A DNA stretch of 64,000 bases from Pedobacter psychrodurus (GTDB lineage: Bacteria; Bacteroidota; Bacteroidia; Sphingobacteriales; Sphingobacteriaceae), in the NCBI RefSeq assembly GCF_004331735.1, contig NZ_SJSO01000021.1:41098-105097 (forward strand). The letters run 5' to 3'. The notes beneath the pieces were generated by a model that did no database searches, had not been told where the DNA came from, and was given only the letters and a program-made list of their open reading frames with translations. Positions 34,599 to 44,025 of this stretch are shown in pieces. The first letter of the stretch is position 1, and each line of letters starts with the position of its first letter. Position numbers and translations under genes: made by a program.

Positions 34599-34601
34599 AA
34601 T

Positions 34602-34633
34602 AAAAACGGCTGACAAATTTGCCAACCGTTTTT
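34602..34633. terminator. Bidirectional hairpin between convergent genes
   Basis: AAAAACGG (34602-34609) pairs with CCGTTTTT (34626-34633), with partly paired CAAATTTG in the middle. It is suited to terminate both the kinase-like gene and the PfpI gene. Confidence 0.65.
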
Positions 34634-34663
34634 GAGTGAATCTAGAAAGAGCGTCCAAAGTTT

Positions 34664-35224
34664 TTAGGCGTGCTGCCCTTCGTGAACACCTTCGGCAAAT
34701 TCCTCTACAATTTTATCATTAAAAGCAGGTAAATCTTTTGGTGTACGGCTCGTAACCAAGCCTTGATCTACCACTACCTCTTCATCCGACCAGATAGCAC
34801 CTGCATTGATTAAATCCTGTGAAATGTTTTTTACCGAAGTCATTTTCCTGCCCTGAACCACATCGGCATTGATTAAGGTTTGCGGACCGTGACAAATTGC
34901 CGCAACAGGTTTTCCGTCAGCAAAGAAAGATTTTACAAAAGCCAATGCATCTTCATTAACACGTAACTGGTCAGGATTAATTACGCCACCCGGTAAAAGT
35001 AAACCATTATAATCTTCTGCATTTGCTTCAGAAATGGTTTTGTCTACATCCACTTCTATCGACCAGTGATCGTGATCCCAGGCTTTTATTTTCCCGCTTT
35101 TTGAGGAGATAATGTGAACGGTTGCGCCCTCTTCTTTTAACCTTTTAACTGGTTCGGTTAATTCTACTTCTTCAAATCCGCTTTCTGAAAGTACAGCAAT
35201 AATGCGGTTACTTAATTGTCCCAT
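34664..35224 (-). CDS. DJ-1/PfpI family protein (type 1 GATase-like)
   Basis: A 186-residue stress-protein-like enzyme of the PfpI/YhbO group, members of which show deglycase, glyoxalase or protease activities. The nucleophile elbow is VAICHGPQTL (Cys near residue 105), with a conserved Glu in VLSESGFEEVE and His in the HDHWSIEVDV region. The LLLPGGVINPD segment is family-typical. It is monocistronic by position. The exact activity of this group is debated, so only the family is asserted. Confidence 0.93.
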   Translation of the reverse strand: MGQLSNRIIAVLSESGFEEVELTEPVKRLKEEGATVHIISSKSGKIKAWDHDHWSIEVDVDKTISEANAEDYNGLLLPGGVINPDQLRVNEDALAFVKSFFADGKPVAAICHGPQTLINADVVQGRKMTSVKNISQDLINAGAIWSDEEVVVDQGLVTSRTPKDLPAFNDKIVEEFAEGVHEGQHA

Positions 35225-35297
35225 AATCTTTAATTTTTTAATAGGTGATGTATTAAAGACAGTTTGAGGAAATTATTGTTTTTGGAAATTTAGATTA

Positions 35298-35987
35298 TTA
35301 GAAAATCTCAATTGTTGTTTCCTTGTCGAGTTCTTGAAAATAGAATGCGTCAAAAATCACTCTGCTTACAATAGTTTTTATAAAAATAGCATCTTTAAAA
35401 TGATCCAAACCGTAAGTGAAAATTAGTGAATCAACGTCTTTTTCTTCTTTAAAACCGATTGATTTAAGTACAATTCTGGTGTTTTTATCTAAGATGTGCT
35501 GTTTTTTAAGCTTTTTAATATTTGTAACTGATAATAAGATTTCTTTATCCGTGCGTTTAAACAATAGAGCCAATTTATTTTCTTTTTTCATGTTGAAAAT
35601 AAATCCTTCAATCTTCTGTTCTACCAAATCAAATATAGCATCATCAAACTCTTGCCCATCGTTAAAATAACCTGGTTTATAACTATTTAGTTGGTCTAAT
35701 TTCCGATCAACCTGAGCAAGCATGTGAGCTCTGTACTCATTAGATTCTTCCAGCTCACTTTTTTCAACGAAAAAATCGATTGTCCTTTTTAATCGTTCTT
35801 TTTCTTGTGTATATGGATCTATTAATGATTTAATCAGTGCAATCTGGCGTTGTATCCTATTGAGGTTTTTAGAATTTAAACGAATTGCTTTATAATCATT
35901 ATCAATCCGATCTTCTTCAATTATAGACTCGATTAATTTTTTTTCCTGTTCATAGATAGAGAGTAGCTCGTTAATTTCTTCATTCAT
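35298..35987 (-). CDS. Coiled-coil hypothetical protein in glycosyltransferase operon
   Basis: A 229-residue protein with a charged, heptad-rich N-terminal half (about 1-95), probably a coiled coil, and a C-terminal globular part (about 110-229). No signal peptide, membrane helix or familiar domain was recognised. It starts 3 bases after the stop of the upstream glycosyltransferase gene, so it is co-transcribed with it. A role in envelope glycan assembly is only suggested by the context. Confidence 0.7.
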   Translation of the reverse strand: MNEEINELLSIYEQEKKLIESIIEEDRIDNDYKAIRLNSKNLNRIQRQIALIKSLIDPYTQEKERLKRTIDFFVEKSELEESNEYRAHMLAQVDRKLDQLNSYKPGYFNDGQEFDDAIFDLVEQKIEGFIFNMKKENKLALLFKRTDKEILLSVTNIKKLKKQHILDKNTRIVLKSIGFKEEKDVDSLIFTYGLDHFKDAIFIKTIVSRVIFDAFYFQELDKETTIEIF

Positions 35988-35990
35988 AAA

Positions 35991-36737
35991 CTAATCATTT
36001 GTCCTACGGTGCTTAACAAAATATAAGGCCAAATTTCCCGCGATAATAATATGATTAAAAATGTTGGGTATCAAGCCATAATATTTGGTAAAGATTTTAA
36101 ACCGTTCCTTTAAACTTTCGCGGTGTTTTTTCTTGCTCATTCCGCCAACCAGGTATTTGGCTACATAGCGGTGAACATTAACAATGTTAGAAGCTTTTTT
36201 TGCCGCTTTGATGATCCAATCAATATCGGCACTGTACTTATAAGTTAAATCATAAGGCGTAATAATACTCCTGCGGATATAAATAGCCTGGTGGCTGATG
36301 TTCATGCCATATTTAAAACTCGTCCAGTCGAATTCTTCCGGCGCTTCATGTCTTCTGCGACCTAAATTTTCCCAATTGTCATTGTACATTTCGGTTTCAC
36401 CGTAATAAATGTCGGCACCAGGGGCTGTAGCGAAAATGTTTTCTACAGTGTTTTTATCGTAAATCTCATCTCCAGAGTTCATAAATAGGACATAGTCGCC
36501 TGTGGCAAGCGCCAAACCTTTGTTCATGGCATCGTAAATGCCTTTGTCGGGTTCCGACACAATTTTTGAAATCTGATCTTCGTAGCCCTTTACAACCTGC
36601 AAAGTTCCATCATTAGATGCCCCATCTATAACAATATATTCAATTTTTTTATGGGTCTGATTGAGGATAGACTGGATAGTACGTTCGATATCGCGAACGT
36701 TGTTGTACACAATGGTGATGACTGTTAGCTTTGGCAA
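35991..36737 (-). CDS. Glycosyltransferase family 2
   Basis: A 248-residue cytoplasmic-side inverting glycosyltransferase of the GT-A fold. The start PKLTVITIVYNNVRDIERTI is the nucleotide-sugar binding region. DGASNDGTLQVV, EPDKGIYDAMNKGLALATGDY and MNSGDEIYD (the DxD-like metal site) follow. This type is common in O-antigen and exopolysaccharide clusters. It lies between a GT4 gene (156 bases upstream) and a coiled-coil gene (3 bases downstream). The sugar donor is unknown. Confidence 0.93.
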   Translation of the reverse strand: MPKLTVITIVYNNVRDIERTIQSILNQTHKKIEYIVIDGASNDGTLQVVKGYEDQISKIVSEPDKGIYDAMNKGLALATGDYVLFMNSGDEIYDKNTVENIFATAPGADIYYGETEMYNDNWENLGRRRHEAPEEFDWTSFKYGMNISHQAIYIRRSIITPYDLTYKYSADIDWIIKAAKKASNIVNVHRYVAKYLVGGMSKKKHRESLKERFKIFTKYYGLIPNIFNHIIIAGNLALYFVKHRRTND

Positions 36738-36893
36738 GGGATGGCTTTTTGGGTTGGAGTAAATTTAATAAAGATTGTGCGAATTTTTCTGTCTCAACAT
36801 GAAAATGAAATTGTGTAAATATTTTGCATCAGATTGTGCTGTAGCCTACCTAAAAGTTTTTCGTGAATTCTACGTTTCAGTGCCTATCAAAAA

Positions 36894-38174
36894 TTACTTC
36901 GGCTGTAAATCAATCAATGTTTCGTAAAGATGGATATGCTCTGCAGCGATTACTTCTTCTGAGAAATCTGTTAAAATACTTAATCTGGCCGCTTTTTGGA
37001 TTTCCTCTTTATTGGGGCGATGATATAACCATTCGATGCCGTTTGCTAAATCTTCAGCATTCTGATATTCGGCCAAATAACCATTCTGCATGTGTTTCAC
37101 CATATCCGGAATCCCACCAGTAGTAAAGGCAACAACAGGGGTAGCACACGATAAACTTTCCATTACTGTATTGGGCAGGTTATCCTCCAGTGAAGGCGTA
37201 ATAAATGCATCTGCTGCAGAATAACATTTTGCTAAGTGATCATCTTTATTAATGGTGCCTAAAAAAGTGGTTTTGAAGGGAAACTCAGGCATTTCGGCAT
37301 TTTCCTTGTTTCCGAAAATAACAAGCTCAATATTTTCTTTTTGTATACCGGCCCTACGCGATAAAATTTCTAACGCTTCTATTAAATAGGGGGTTCCTTT
37401 ATGTTTGTCGTTTTTTGAGGGCATAAACCCGCTCATCAACACAAATTTATCTGGATTGATCTTCAGGATTTTTTTGGCTTCTGATTTAACATAAGGCTTG
37501 AAAATTTTTGTTTCAATGGTATTCGGAATTACGGTTGCTTTTCTGGTACCCAATAAGCTGCTAAACTTTATCGATGCTGCCATCCATTTGCTAGGCGCTA
37601 CAATATGGAAATTTAATTCAGTATATGCTTTTTGTTTACGTACCCAGGTTTTGTGCGAAACATCATTTTTACCACTGATTTTCAAAATCGGACAATTGCC
37701 GCATTGTTGATGAAAGTTTTCGCAACCATACCGTACGTGGCATCCACCTGTAAAAGCATTACTATCGTGGAAAGTCCATACAATCGGTTTTTCCAGTTCA
37801 TCCAGCTGAGCCAAAAATTTAGGATTTAGGAAACCATGGTTTACCCAATGTAAATGGATAATATCGGCATTTTTAACATCAGGATGGTTGATAACCGAGC
37901 GGCCAAACCATTGCAAACTGAAAGGGGTTTTTACCGATTTGCTTAACCATTTGGCATAATACCTTTCTGAGAGAATATTATAAATGGCTTTTGCCTTTTG
38001 AAATGGTGATTTGCTAAAGGTATCTATCTTCGGGTTTTGACCAAATTTATAGTAAACCAATACTTTTGAATCGATTCCACTGGCCTTTAAGGCATCACTT
38101 AAACGCAAACAGGCACGTCCTGCTCCGCCATTTCCATCATAGGTATTTAGGTGTAATACTTTCAAATCAATCAA
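36894..38174 (-). CDS. Glycosyltransferase family 4 (TTG start)
   Basis: A 426-residue retaining GT-B glycosyltransferase. The N-terminal half has LHLNTYDGNGGAGRACLRL, typical of the family's Gly-rich loop. The C-terminal half has FGNKENAEMPEFP, AFITPSLEDNLPNTVMESLSCATPVVAFTTGGIPDM, the UDP-sugar binding region with the conserved E-x7-E (SLEDNLPNTVMESL). No ATG lies near the start; TTG at 38174 or 38165 are the options, the second giving a standard KVLHLNTYDG opening. It is probably part of an envelope polysaccharide pathway with the GT2 gene. Confidence 0.9.
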   Translation of the reverse strand: MIDLKVLHLNTYDGNGGAGRACLRLSDALKASGIDSKVLVYYKFGQNPKIDTFSKSPFQKAKAIYNILSERYYAKWLSKSVKTPFSLQWFGRSVINHPDVKNADIIHLHWVNHGFLNPKFLAQLDELEKPIVWTFHDSNAFTGGCHVRYGCENFHQQCGNCPILKISGKNDVSHKTWVRKQKAYTELNFHIVAPSKWMAASIKFSSLLGTRKATVIPNTIETKIFKPYVKSEAKKILKINPDKFVLMSGFMPSKNDKHKGTPYLIEALEILSRRAGIQKENIELVIFGNKENAEMPEFPFKTTFLGTINKDDHLAKCYSAADAFITPSLEDNLPNTVMESLSCATPVVAFTTGGIPDMVKHMQNGYLAEYQNAEDLANGIEWLYHRPNKEEIQKAARLSILTDFSEEVIAAEHIHLYETLIDLQPK

Positions 38175-38247
38175 AAATACATTTTATTGTTTACGAATAT
38201 AAAATCTGTTGTGTAATTTCATGCATCAAAGCCAAACAAAATAAATC

Positions 38248-41200
38248 ATGATTAAATCTCTGTTAAAATCGCTTGCAACGTTCGCATTTTTGTTGCCCAT
38301 TCATTCATTTGCTCAAGGTCAAACCTATTTTGCAGCTTACCCTGCTTTAACGCCCGATGCACAAACAATAGTATTCAGCTATGATGGTGATATCTGGAAA
38401 GTACCGGTAAAAGGAGGTGTAGCCTCGAGAGTTACAGCAATGCAGGGTGAAGAGATTAATCCGAAAATATCTCCTGATGGAAAATGGATGGCATTTTCAT
38501 CCAATCAGTTTGGCAATTATGATGTGTACATCATGCCTTTAACAGGTGGAGATATTAAACAATTAACTTTTAACGATGCTGCTGATGAAGTGGACAACTG
38601 GAGCTGGGATTCGAAAACAATTTATTTTACCTCTGGGCGGTACAATTCTTTTTCGAGCTATAAGGTAAGTGTAAGCGGTGGTACTGCAGTCCGTTTGTTC
38701 GATAATTATTTCAACACTACTCACCACATTGCCGAATCGCCAAATGGTGAACTGTTTTTCAGTGATACCTGGGAAAGTTATCGCTTTGCAAATCGCAAAC
38801 ATTACAAAGGTGCCTATAACCCCGATATCCAATCGTACAATCCAAAATCGAAAAGCTATAAACGTTATACCGATTATATTGGGAAAGATTTCTGGACAAG
38901 TGTTGATCAGAAAGGAAATGTGTTTTTTGTATCAGATGAAGGCAATGAGGAATACAATCTGTACACTTTTATTGGTGGGAAGAAAACAAGCCTGACCAAT
39001 TTTGACACTTCCATCAAGCGACCTTTTGTTTCGGCCAATGGAACTACTGTTGTATTTGAGAAAGATTATCAGCTATATACTTATGATGTGGCTTCGAAAA
39101 AAACAGAGAAAATCAATATTAGCACTTCCCGTAATCAGGTGTTGAGTAAAGAGCAAGAGTACGATGTGCGTGGAAATATTTCAGCATTCGATGTTTCTAC
39201 TGACGGCAAAAAGATGGCTTTTATTTCTCGTGGTGAAGTGTTTGTAAGTGATGCAGATGGAAAATTTGTCCGCAAGATTACCAATAGTGGTGAACGGGCG
39301 CTAGAATGCAAATGGCTGGCCGATAACAAAACGATTTTGTTCAGTCAAACCGCCAACGGATATCAGAACTGGTTTACCATTACCGGTGATGGCAAAGGAT
39401 CGGTAAAACAGCTTACCAAAGATAAGGCAAACGTGCGCGATATCACTTTAAACAAAACCAAAACCATGGCGGTGTACCTGAGCGGCAGAAATGAGCTTAA
39501 GCTCATGGACCTTAAAACTTTCGACGCAAAGACATTGGTAACCGACGAGTTTTGGGCTTTACAAAGCGCTGCGCCGAGCTTTTCGCCAAATGACGAATAT
39601 GTGCTTTTTACGGTGTACCGAAATTTCGAGCAGGATATTATGGTGCATCAGATTAAAGGTAATAAAACCCTTAACTTAACCAACACTGGTGTTACCGAAA
39701 CTGGGCCGGCATGGTCGCCAGATGGTAAATATATCTTCTTTACCAGTGCCCGTACCAAGCCATCTTATCCAACCGGAATGTCGAACGCACACATTTACCG
39801 AATGGCATTGAACAATTACGATGAGCCTTACCGTTCTGATAAGTTCGATGATCTGTTTAAAGAAACTAAACCCACGCCAACAGAAGTTAAACCGAGTTTA
39901 CCCGATAAGAAAAATGATAAAAAAGCAAAAACAGATACGACCAGAAAGAAAGCTGAAGTAAAACCTACACCCAAACCTGCGAATGTAATTACGATTAATA
40001 CACAGGATATTTTAGATCGCATAGAACTGGTTGGCCCATCGTTTGGTGGCCAGTATGGAACCGATGCTTTTGCCAAAGGGGATAAAACCTATGTTTTTTA
40101 TTCATCTAACCACGAAGGCGGAGCCCCAGGGCTTTACCGTACTACTATTGAGCCTTTCGAAGCCAATAAAACTGAAAAAGTTGCCGATGGGGGTGATTAT
40201 TCAATTGTATCGGCTGGTGATAAATTTTTCGTTTTATCAAGAGGTACGATCAACAAATATACCTTAGAAGGGAACAAGCTTGATCGGGTAGACCATGGTT
40301 ATAAATTTACCAGAAACCTGAATGCCGAGTTTAACCAGATGTTTTACGAAACCTGGGTAGGTTTAGATGAAAATTTCTATGATGAAAAATTCCATGGCGT
40401 AGATTGGGATAAAATGAGGACACGTTACGCAGCTTATTTGCCTTATGTGAACAACCGGAGTGACCTGAGAATTTTATTGAACGATATGTTGGGCGAACTG
40501 AATTCTTCGCACATGGGCTTTAATAGCGCAGGAGCAGAGGAACGCAAAAACCTTACTTATATCACCAACGAAACGGGAATTATCTTCGATAATGTAAACC
40601 CTTTAAAAGTTGAACGTATTGCAGCTAAAAGCAATGCAGCCCGAACTGGGACTAATATTTTGGCAGGGGATATTTTGACCGAAGTAAACGGGGTTAAAGT
40701 AGATGAAAAAATAGACCGCGATTATTATTTTAGTAAACCATCATTGGATAAAGAAATCACCCTGACTTTTAAACGTAGTGGGAAAGATGTTCTTGTAAAT
40801 GTACATCCGGAAAGCTCAAGTGCTTTGCGCGGAAACCTTTACGATGAATGGATTACCCAAAACCATAAAAATGTAGATAAATGGGGCAACAACCGGATAG
40901 CCTATTCTTACATGAAAAATATGGGTGGCGGAGAACTGGAGACCTTCCTCTTGGATATGGTTGCACAAGAAGAAAATAAAGAGGCCATTATTCTCGATCT
41001 GCGCTACAATACCGGTGGAAACGTGCACGATGATGTATTGAAATTCCTTTCTCAGCGCCCTTATCTGCAATGGAAATACCGCGGTGGGAAAATGGCCCCT
41101 CAAAGTAATTTTGGTCCGGCAGCAAAGCCGATTGTGTTGCTCATTAACGAACAATCTTTAAGCGATGCCGAAATGACGGCAGCAGGTTTTAAACAACTGA

Positions 41201-41445
41201 AACTGGGTAAGATTATTGGTACAGAAACCTACCGCTGGATTATTTTTACTTCGGCTAAAGGGCTGGTTGATGGTTCTTCTTACCGTTTACCATCATGGGG
41301 CTGTTATACCATGGATGGTAAAAATATCGAAAAAGAAGGTGTTAAGCCAGATATCTTCGTGAAAAATACTTTTGAAGACCGCCTGGCAGATAAAGACCCT
41401 CAACTCGAAAAAGCAGTGGCTGAGATTTTGAAAGATTTGAAGTAG
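38248..41445 (+). CDS. Tricorn-like S41 family peptidase with PD40 propeller
   Basis: A 1065-residue exported peptidase. Signal peptide to about residue 22 (IHSFAQ). A beta-propeller region of WD40/PD40 repeats covers about 25-530 (DGKWMAFSSNQFGNYDVY and SPDGKYIFFTSART-like units), a low-complexity Lys/Pro linker lies at ~545-585, a PDZ domain at ~765-860 (IDRDYYFSKPSLDKEITLTF) and a C-terminal S41 core at ~870-1060. The catalytic serine is in NEQSLSDAEMTA near residue 973. It resembles the archaeal tricorn protease and CtpA-like enzymes. The role is probably peptide degradation in the periplasm. Confidence 0.92.
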   Translation: MIKSLLKSLATFAFLLPIHSFAQGQTYFAAYPALTPDAQTIVFSYDGDIWKVPVKGGVASRVTAMQGEEINPKISPDGKWMAFSSNQFGNYDVYIMPLTGGDIKQLTFNDAADEVDNWSWDSKTIYFTSGRYNSFSSYKVSVSGGTAVRLFDNYFNTTHHIAESPNGELFFSDTWESYRFANRKHYKGAYNPDIQSYNPKSKSYKRYTDYIGKDFWTSVDQKGNVFFVSDEGNEEYNLYTFIGGKKTSLTNFDTSIKRPFVSANGTTVVFEKDYQLYTYDVASKKTEKINISTSRNQVLSKEQEYDVRGNISAFDVSTDGKKMAFISRGEVFVSDADGKFVRKITNSGERALECKWLADNKTILFSQTANGYQNWFTITGDGKGSVKQLTKDKANVRDITLNKTKTMAVYLSGRNELKLMDLKTFDAKTLVTDEFWALQSAAPSFSPNDEYVLFTVYRNFEQDIMVHQIKGNKTLNLTNTGVTETGPAWSPDGKYIFFTSARTKPSYPTGMSNAHIYRMALNNYDEPYRSDKFDDLFKETKPTPTEVKPSLPDKKNDKKAKTDTTRKKAEVKPTPKPANVITINTQDILDRIELVGPSFGGQYGTDAFAKGDKTYVFYSSNHEGGAPGLYRTTIEPFEANKTEKVADGGDYSIVSAGDKFFVLSRGTINKYTLEGNKLDRVDHGYKFTRNLNAEFNQMFYETWVGLDENFYDEKFHGVDWDKMRTRYAAYLPYVNNRSDLRILLNDMLGELNSSHMGFNSAGAEERKNLTYITNETGIIFDNVNPLKVERIAAKSNAARTGTNILAGDILTEVNGVKVDEKIDRDYYFSKPSLDKEITLTFKRSGKDVLVNVHPESSSALRGNLYDEWITQNHKNVDKWGNNRIAYSYMKNMGGGELETFLLDMVAQEENKEAIILDLRYNTGGNVHDDVLKFLSQRPYLQWKYRGGKMAPQSNFGPAAKPIVLLINEQSLSDAEMTAAGFKQLKLGKIIGTETYRWIIFTSAKGLVDGSSYRLPSWGCYTMDGKNIEKEGVKPDIFVKNTFEDRLADKDPQLEKAVAEILKDLK

Positions 41446-41737
41446 GGTTAATCGGTTAATTGTTTAAATCGGTTAATTGAACGGACAGAATCGTCATTTC
41501 GACTGAAGTGAAACGAAATGGAGAAATCTTTTCAGCAAGTTTAAAAGATTTCTTCTCTAAAGGAATTCCTTTGGAATACTGCGGTCGAAATGACGATAAA
41601 ATTTCAAGATAACATTTTTGGCAACTTACACTTTTAACCAATTTCATATTTTAAACAGTTAACCACTTTAAACAATTAACCATTTTAGGCAGTTAACCAA
41701 ATTTTTCCGTTTCTTTGGGCTTGGAATTATTTAAAAC
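41446..41737. repeat. Nested word-repeat tract with GTCAT palindrome inside
   Basis: The left side has GGTTAATTGTTTAAATCGGTTAATTG (41448-41480 region). The right side has reverse-complement words CAGTTAACC, AAACAATTAACC and CAGTTAACC (41645-41700). The palindrome at 41492-41595 lies between them, so the tract can form a long hairpin-like structure. Confidence 0.55.
41492..41595. repeat. REP-like palindrome (CGTCATTTCGAC ends), longer copy
   Basis: Ends CGTCATTTCGAC (41492-41503) and GTCGAAATGACG (41584-41595), identical to the copy at 18623. It has an extra internal palindrome AAAGGAATTCCTTT near 41560. Confidence 0.8.
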
Positions 41738-42487
41738 ATGGCAAATTTATTAACCGACAGGGCTTTTTGGGTAAATTATTGGGAAAGTAAAAAAGGACTA
41801 GCGGTTCAGTTACCTTCTAATTATTTATTTCATCAACAACTGGCAGATGTTATTCAGAAAAATAATGTTAAAACAGCTATCGAATTGGGTGGTTTTCCAG
41901 GTTATTATGCCGTGTTCCTTAAAAAATATTTCAAGCTTGATGTTACCCTTTTAGATTATTTTGTTCATCCGCCGGTTGTAAACGAGCTTTTGGAAAAGAA
42001 CGGCTTAACCGAAAAGGATATCCATATTATTGAGACTGATCTATTTAATTACACACCCGAAAAGCAATACGATCTTGTTTTAAGCTGCGGTTTAATCGAG
42101 CACTTTAATGATACTGCCGATATTATTAACCGCCATATTGCTTTTGTAAAACCAGGTGGTACTTTGTTTATTACGCTACCAAATTTTAAGGCAGTTAACG
42201 GCTGGTTTCAAAAGACTTTCGATAGAGAAAATTATGATAAACATAATATTGATAGCATGGACCCAGTGTTATTGAAGTCTATCTGCGAGCAAGCCGGACT
42301 TACAGAAGTAAAATCGGGTTATTTTGGTCGTTTTAGTGTTTGGCTAGAAAATGAAAGCCAAAAATCGGCAGGTGTTCGTCTATTTAAGAAGGCAGTTTGG
42401 CTGACCGGAAAAGTATTTACAAAGATTATCCCATTCGAAAGCAAAAATTTATCACCTTATATTATCTTAGTAGCGAAAAAAATCTAA
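41738..42487 (+). CDS. Class I SAM-dependent methyltransferase
   Basis: A 249-residue methyltransferase with a Rossmann-like fold. Motif I is seen as TAIELGGFPGYYAVFL near residue 47, the acidic tip in VTLLDYF, and motif post-I in LVLSCGLIEHFNDTADIINR, typical of Methyltransf_11/23 enzymes. There is no signal peptide. The substrate is unknown. It lies 6 bases before the rhomboid gene on the same strand and is probably co-transcribed with it. Confidence 0.88.
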   Translation: MANLLTDRAFWVNYWESKKGLAVQLPSNYLFHQQLADVIQKNNVKTAIELGGFPGYYAVFLKKYFKLDVTLLDYFVHPPVVNELLEKNGLTEKDIHIIETDLFNYTPEKQYDLVLSCGLIEHFNDTADIINRHIAFVKPGGTLFITLPNFKAVNGWFQKTFDRENYDKHNIDSMDPVLLKSICEQAGLTEVKSGYFGRFSVWLENESQKSAGVRLFKKAVWLTGKVFTKIIPFESKNLSPYIILVAKKI

Positions 42488-42493
42488 CGCGCT

Positions 42494-44014
42494 ATGTCAA
42501 TCAGTTGGGGTTACTCGCCTAAAATTGAAAAGTATATTCCTTTGGCCGAATTTCCGGCAGATCAATATTTAATTATTGCCAAGCAGGCCATCGAAAATCT
42601 TGGCTGGAGCCTTAGCCATGTGTCAGAAAGCGGACTAATTGCTTACACACCAATATCTTTCCAGTCGTATAGCGAAGAAATATCAATCCGCATCCATGGC
42701 AATTTTGCTGTGGTAAAAAGCGAGTGTGTAGGGATTCAGATGCTTTTTAACGATTATGGCAAGAACGATTTAAACCTCGAAAAATTTTTTCATGAATTTG
42801 AATATGTAGAGTTTCATTTAAAAGATGTTTGGGAAGAAAATTTATCTAAATTTCATCAGTTCATAGCAACGCAGGATGATCGCTATTTTGAAAAAGCTCC
42901 TTTGGCAACAAAAAACAAGATCAAAAATGTACTGTTCCTGTTTTTTCCTCAAAAAGGCTATACTGCAACGCCAATTTTGGTGCTCATAAATGTTTTTTAT
43001 TATTTGGCACTTGTTCTTTTCTCGATTGTGTACCTGAGGTATCAGTTTGTAAGAAATGGAAGCAGTTATGATCCCGATTTTATAGAAGAACTAAAAAAGA
43101 TAGCGTTAAATTTTGGCGTTAATCAGCGTAATCTTGTGCTGGGCGGCGAATACTGGCGTCTGATTACCTATCAGTTTATTCACGGATCTAAATCGCATTT
43201 GTTTTTTAATATGTATGCCCTGATTTATCTGGGTTTAATGATCGAAAATAAACTGGGCTGGAGAAAATACCTCTTTATTTATTTGGTGAGTGGCATTTGT
43301 GGTGGCTTGGTGAGTTTGATTTTTCATCAGGAAGGGGTTATGATGGGGGCTTCTGGAGCAATTATGGGCTTGTATGGCGCTTTTATAGCTTTATTGATTA
43401 CTAAATCTTTTGAACCCAAGGCAACCAGGGCACTATTGGTGAGCACATTGATTGTTTCATTACTGGTGCTTGTAAATGGCGCATTTGGTAAAAGGGTAGA
43501 TAATGCGGCGCACATTGGTGGCTTTGTTTCGGGCTTTATTTTTACCTATTTGCTTAACTATAAATGGGATAAAGCTTTCGAAGTTAAAACCTGGGCAAGG
43601 TATGCGGTTTCAATGCCTTTATTCCTAATGTTTTTTAGTGGGGTAATTTACTTTAATCCAAAGTATGGTACTGAAGAATACCGCAAATTAAGCGATACTT
43701 TTAATGGCAATCTACGATCGCTTAACGGGATTATGAACTTAAAAGTTTCTTTACCAAAAGATGTTAAATTAGCTTCTATCAAACAAGATGGTATTATTCC
43801 TACCGAAAGGAATTTGGTTGTAGTTAAACAAATGCAGGCTTTAAATTTAAAACCTGAGGATGTTAAAGAGCGTGATGAAAAAATAAAACTCAGTAAAGCA
43901 TCCTATCGGGCCGTAATGCTGATGTACAGAGACATTAAGGCCGATAGTACTTATCGTTACAGTAAACAAACGTCTACTGCCATAGGAAGCGTATTCGAGA
44001 TACTTTACAAATAG
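42494..44014 (+). CDS. Rhomboid family intramembrane serine protease with N-terminal domain
   Basis: A 506-residue protein with an unrecognised soluble N-terminal part (about 1-160), then the rhomboid core (about 165-385): HGSKSHLFFNMYAL with the oxyanion-site His/Asn, GASGAIMGLYG with the catalytic serine near residue 287, and NAAHIGGFVSG with the catalytic histidine near 337. The remaining C-terminal ~115 residues after the last helix are soluble. The fused terminal regions are the unusual point. It is expressed with the methyltransferase gene by position. The substrate is unknown. Confidence 0.9.
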   Translation: MSISWGYSPKIEKYIPLAEFPADQYLIIAKQAIENLGWSLSHVSESGLIAYTPISFQSYSEEISIRIHGNFAVVKSECVGIQMLFNDYGKNDLNLEKFFHEFEYVEFHLKDVWEENLSKFHQFIATQDDRYFEKAPLATKNKIKNVLFLFFPQKGYTATPILVLINVFYYLALVLFSIVYLRYQFVRNGSSYDPDFIEELKKIALNFGVNQRNLVLGGEYWRLITYQFIHGSKSHLFFNMYALIYLGLMIENKLGWRKYLFIYLVSGICGGLVSLIFHQEGVMMGASGAIMGLYGAFIALLITKSFEPKATRALLVSTLIVSLLVLVNGAFGKRVDNAAHIGGFVSGFIFTYLLNYKWDKAFEVKTWARYAVSMPLFLMFFSGVIYFNPKYGTEEYRKLSDTFNGNLRSLNGIMNLKVSLPKDVKLASIKQDGIIPTERNLVVVKQMQALNLKPEDVKERDEKIKLSKASYRAVMLMYRDIKADSTYRYSKQTSTAIGSVFEILYK

Positions 44015-44025
44015 ATTAAATTAAT

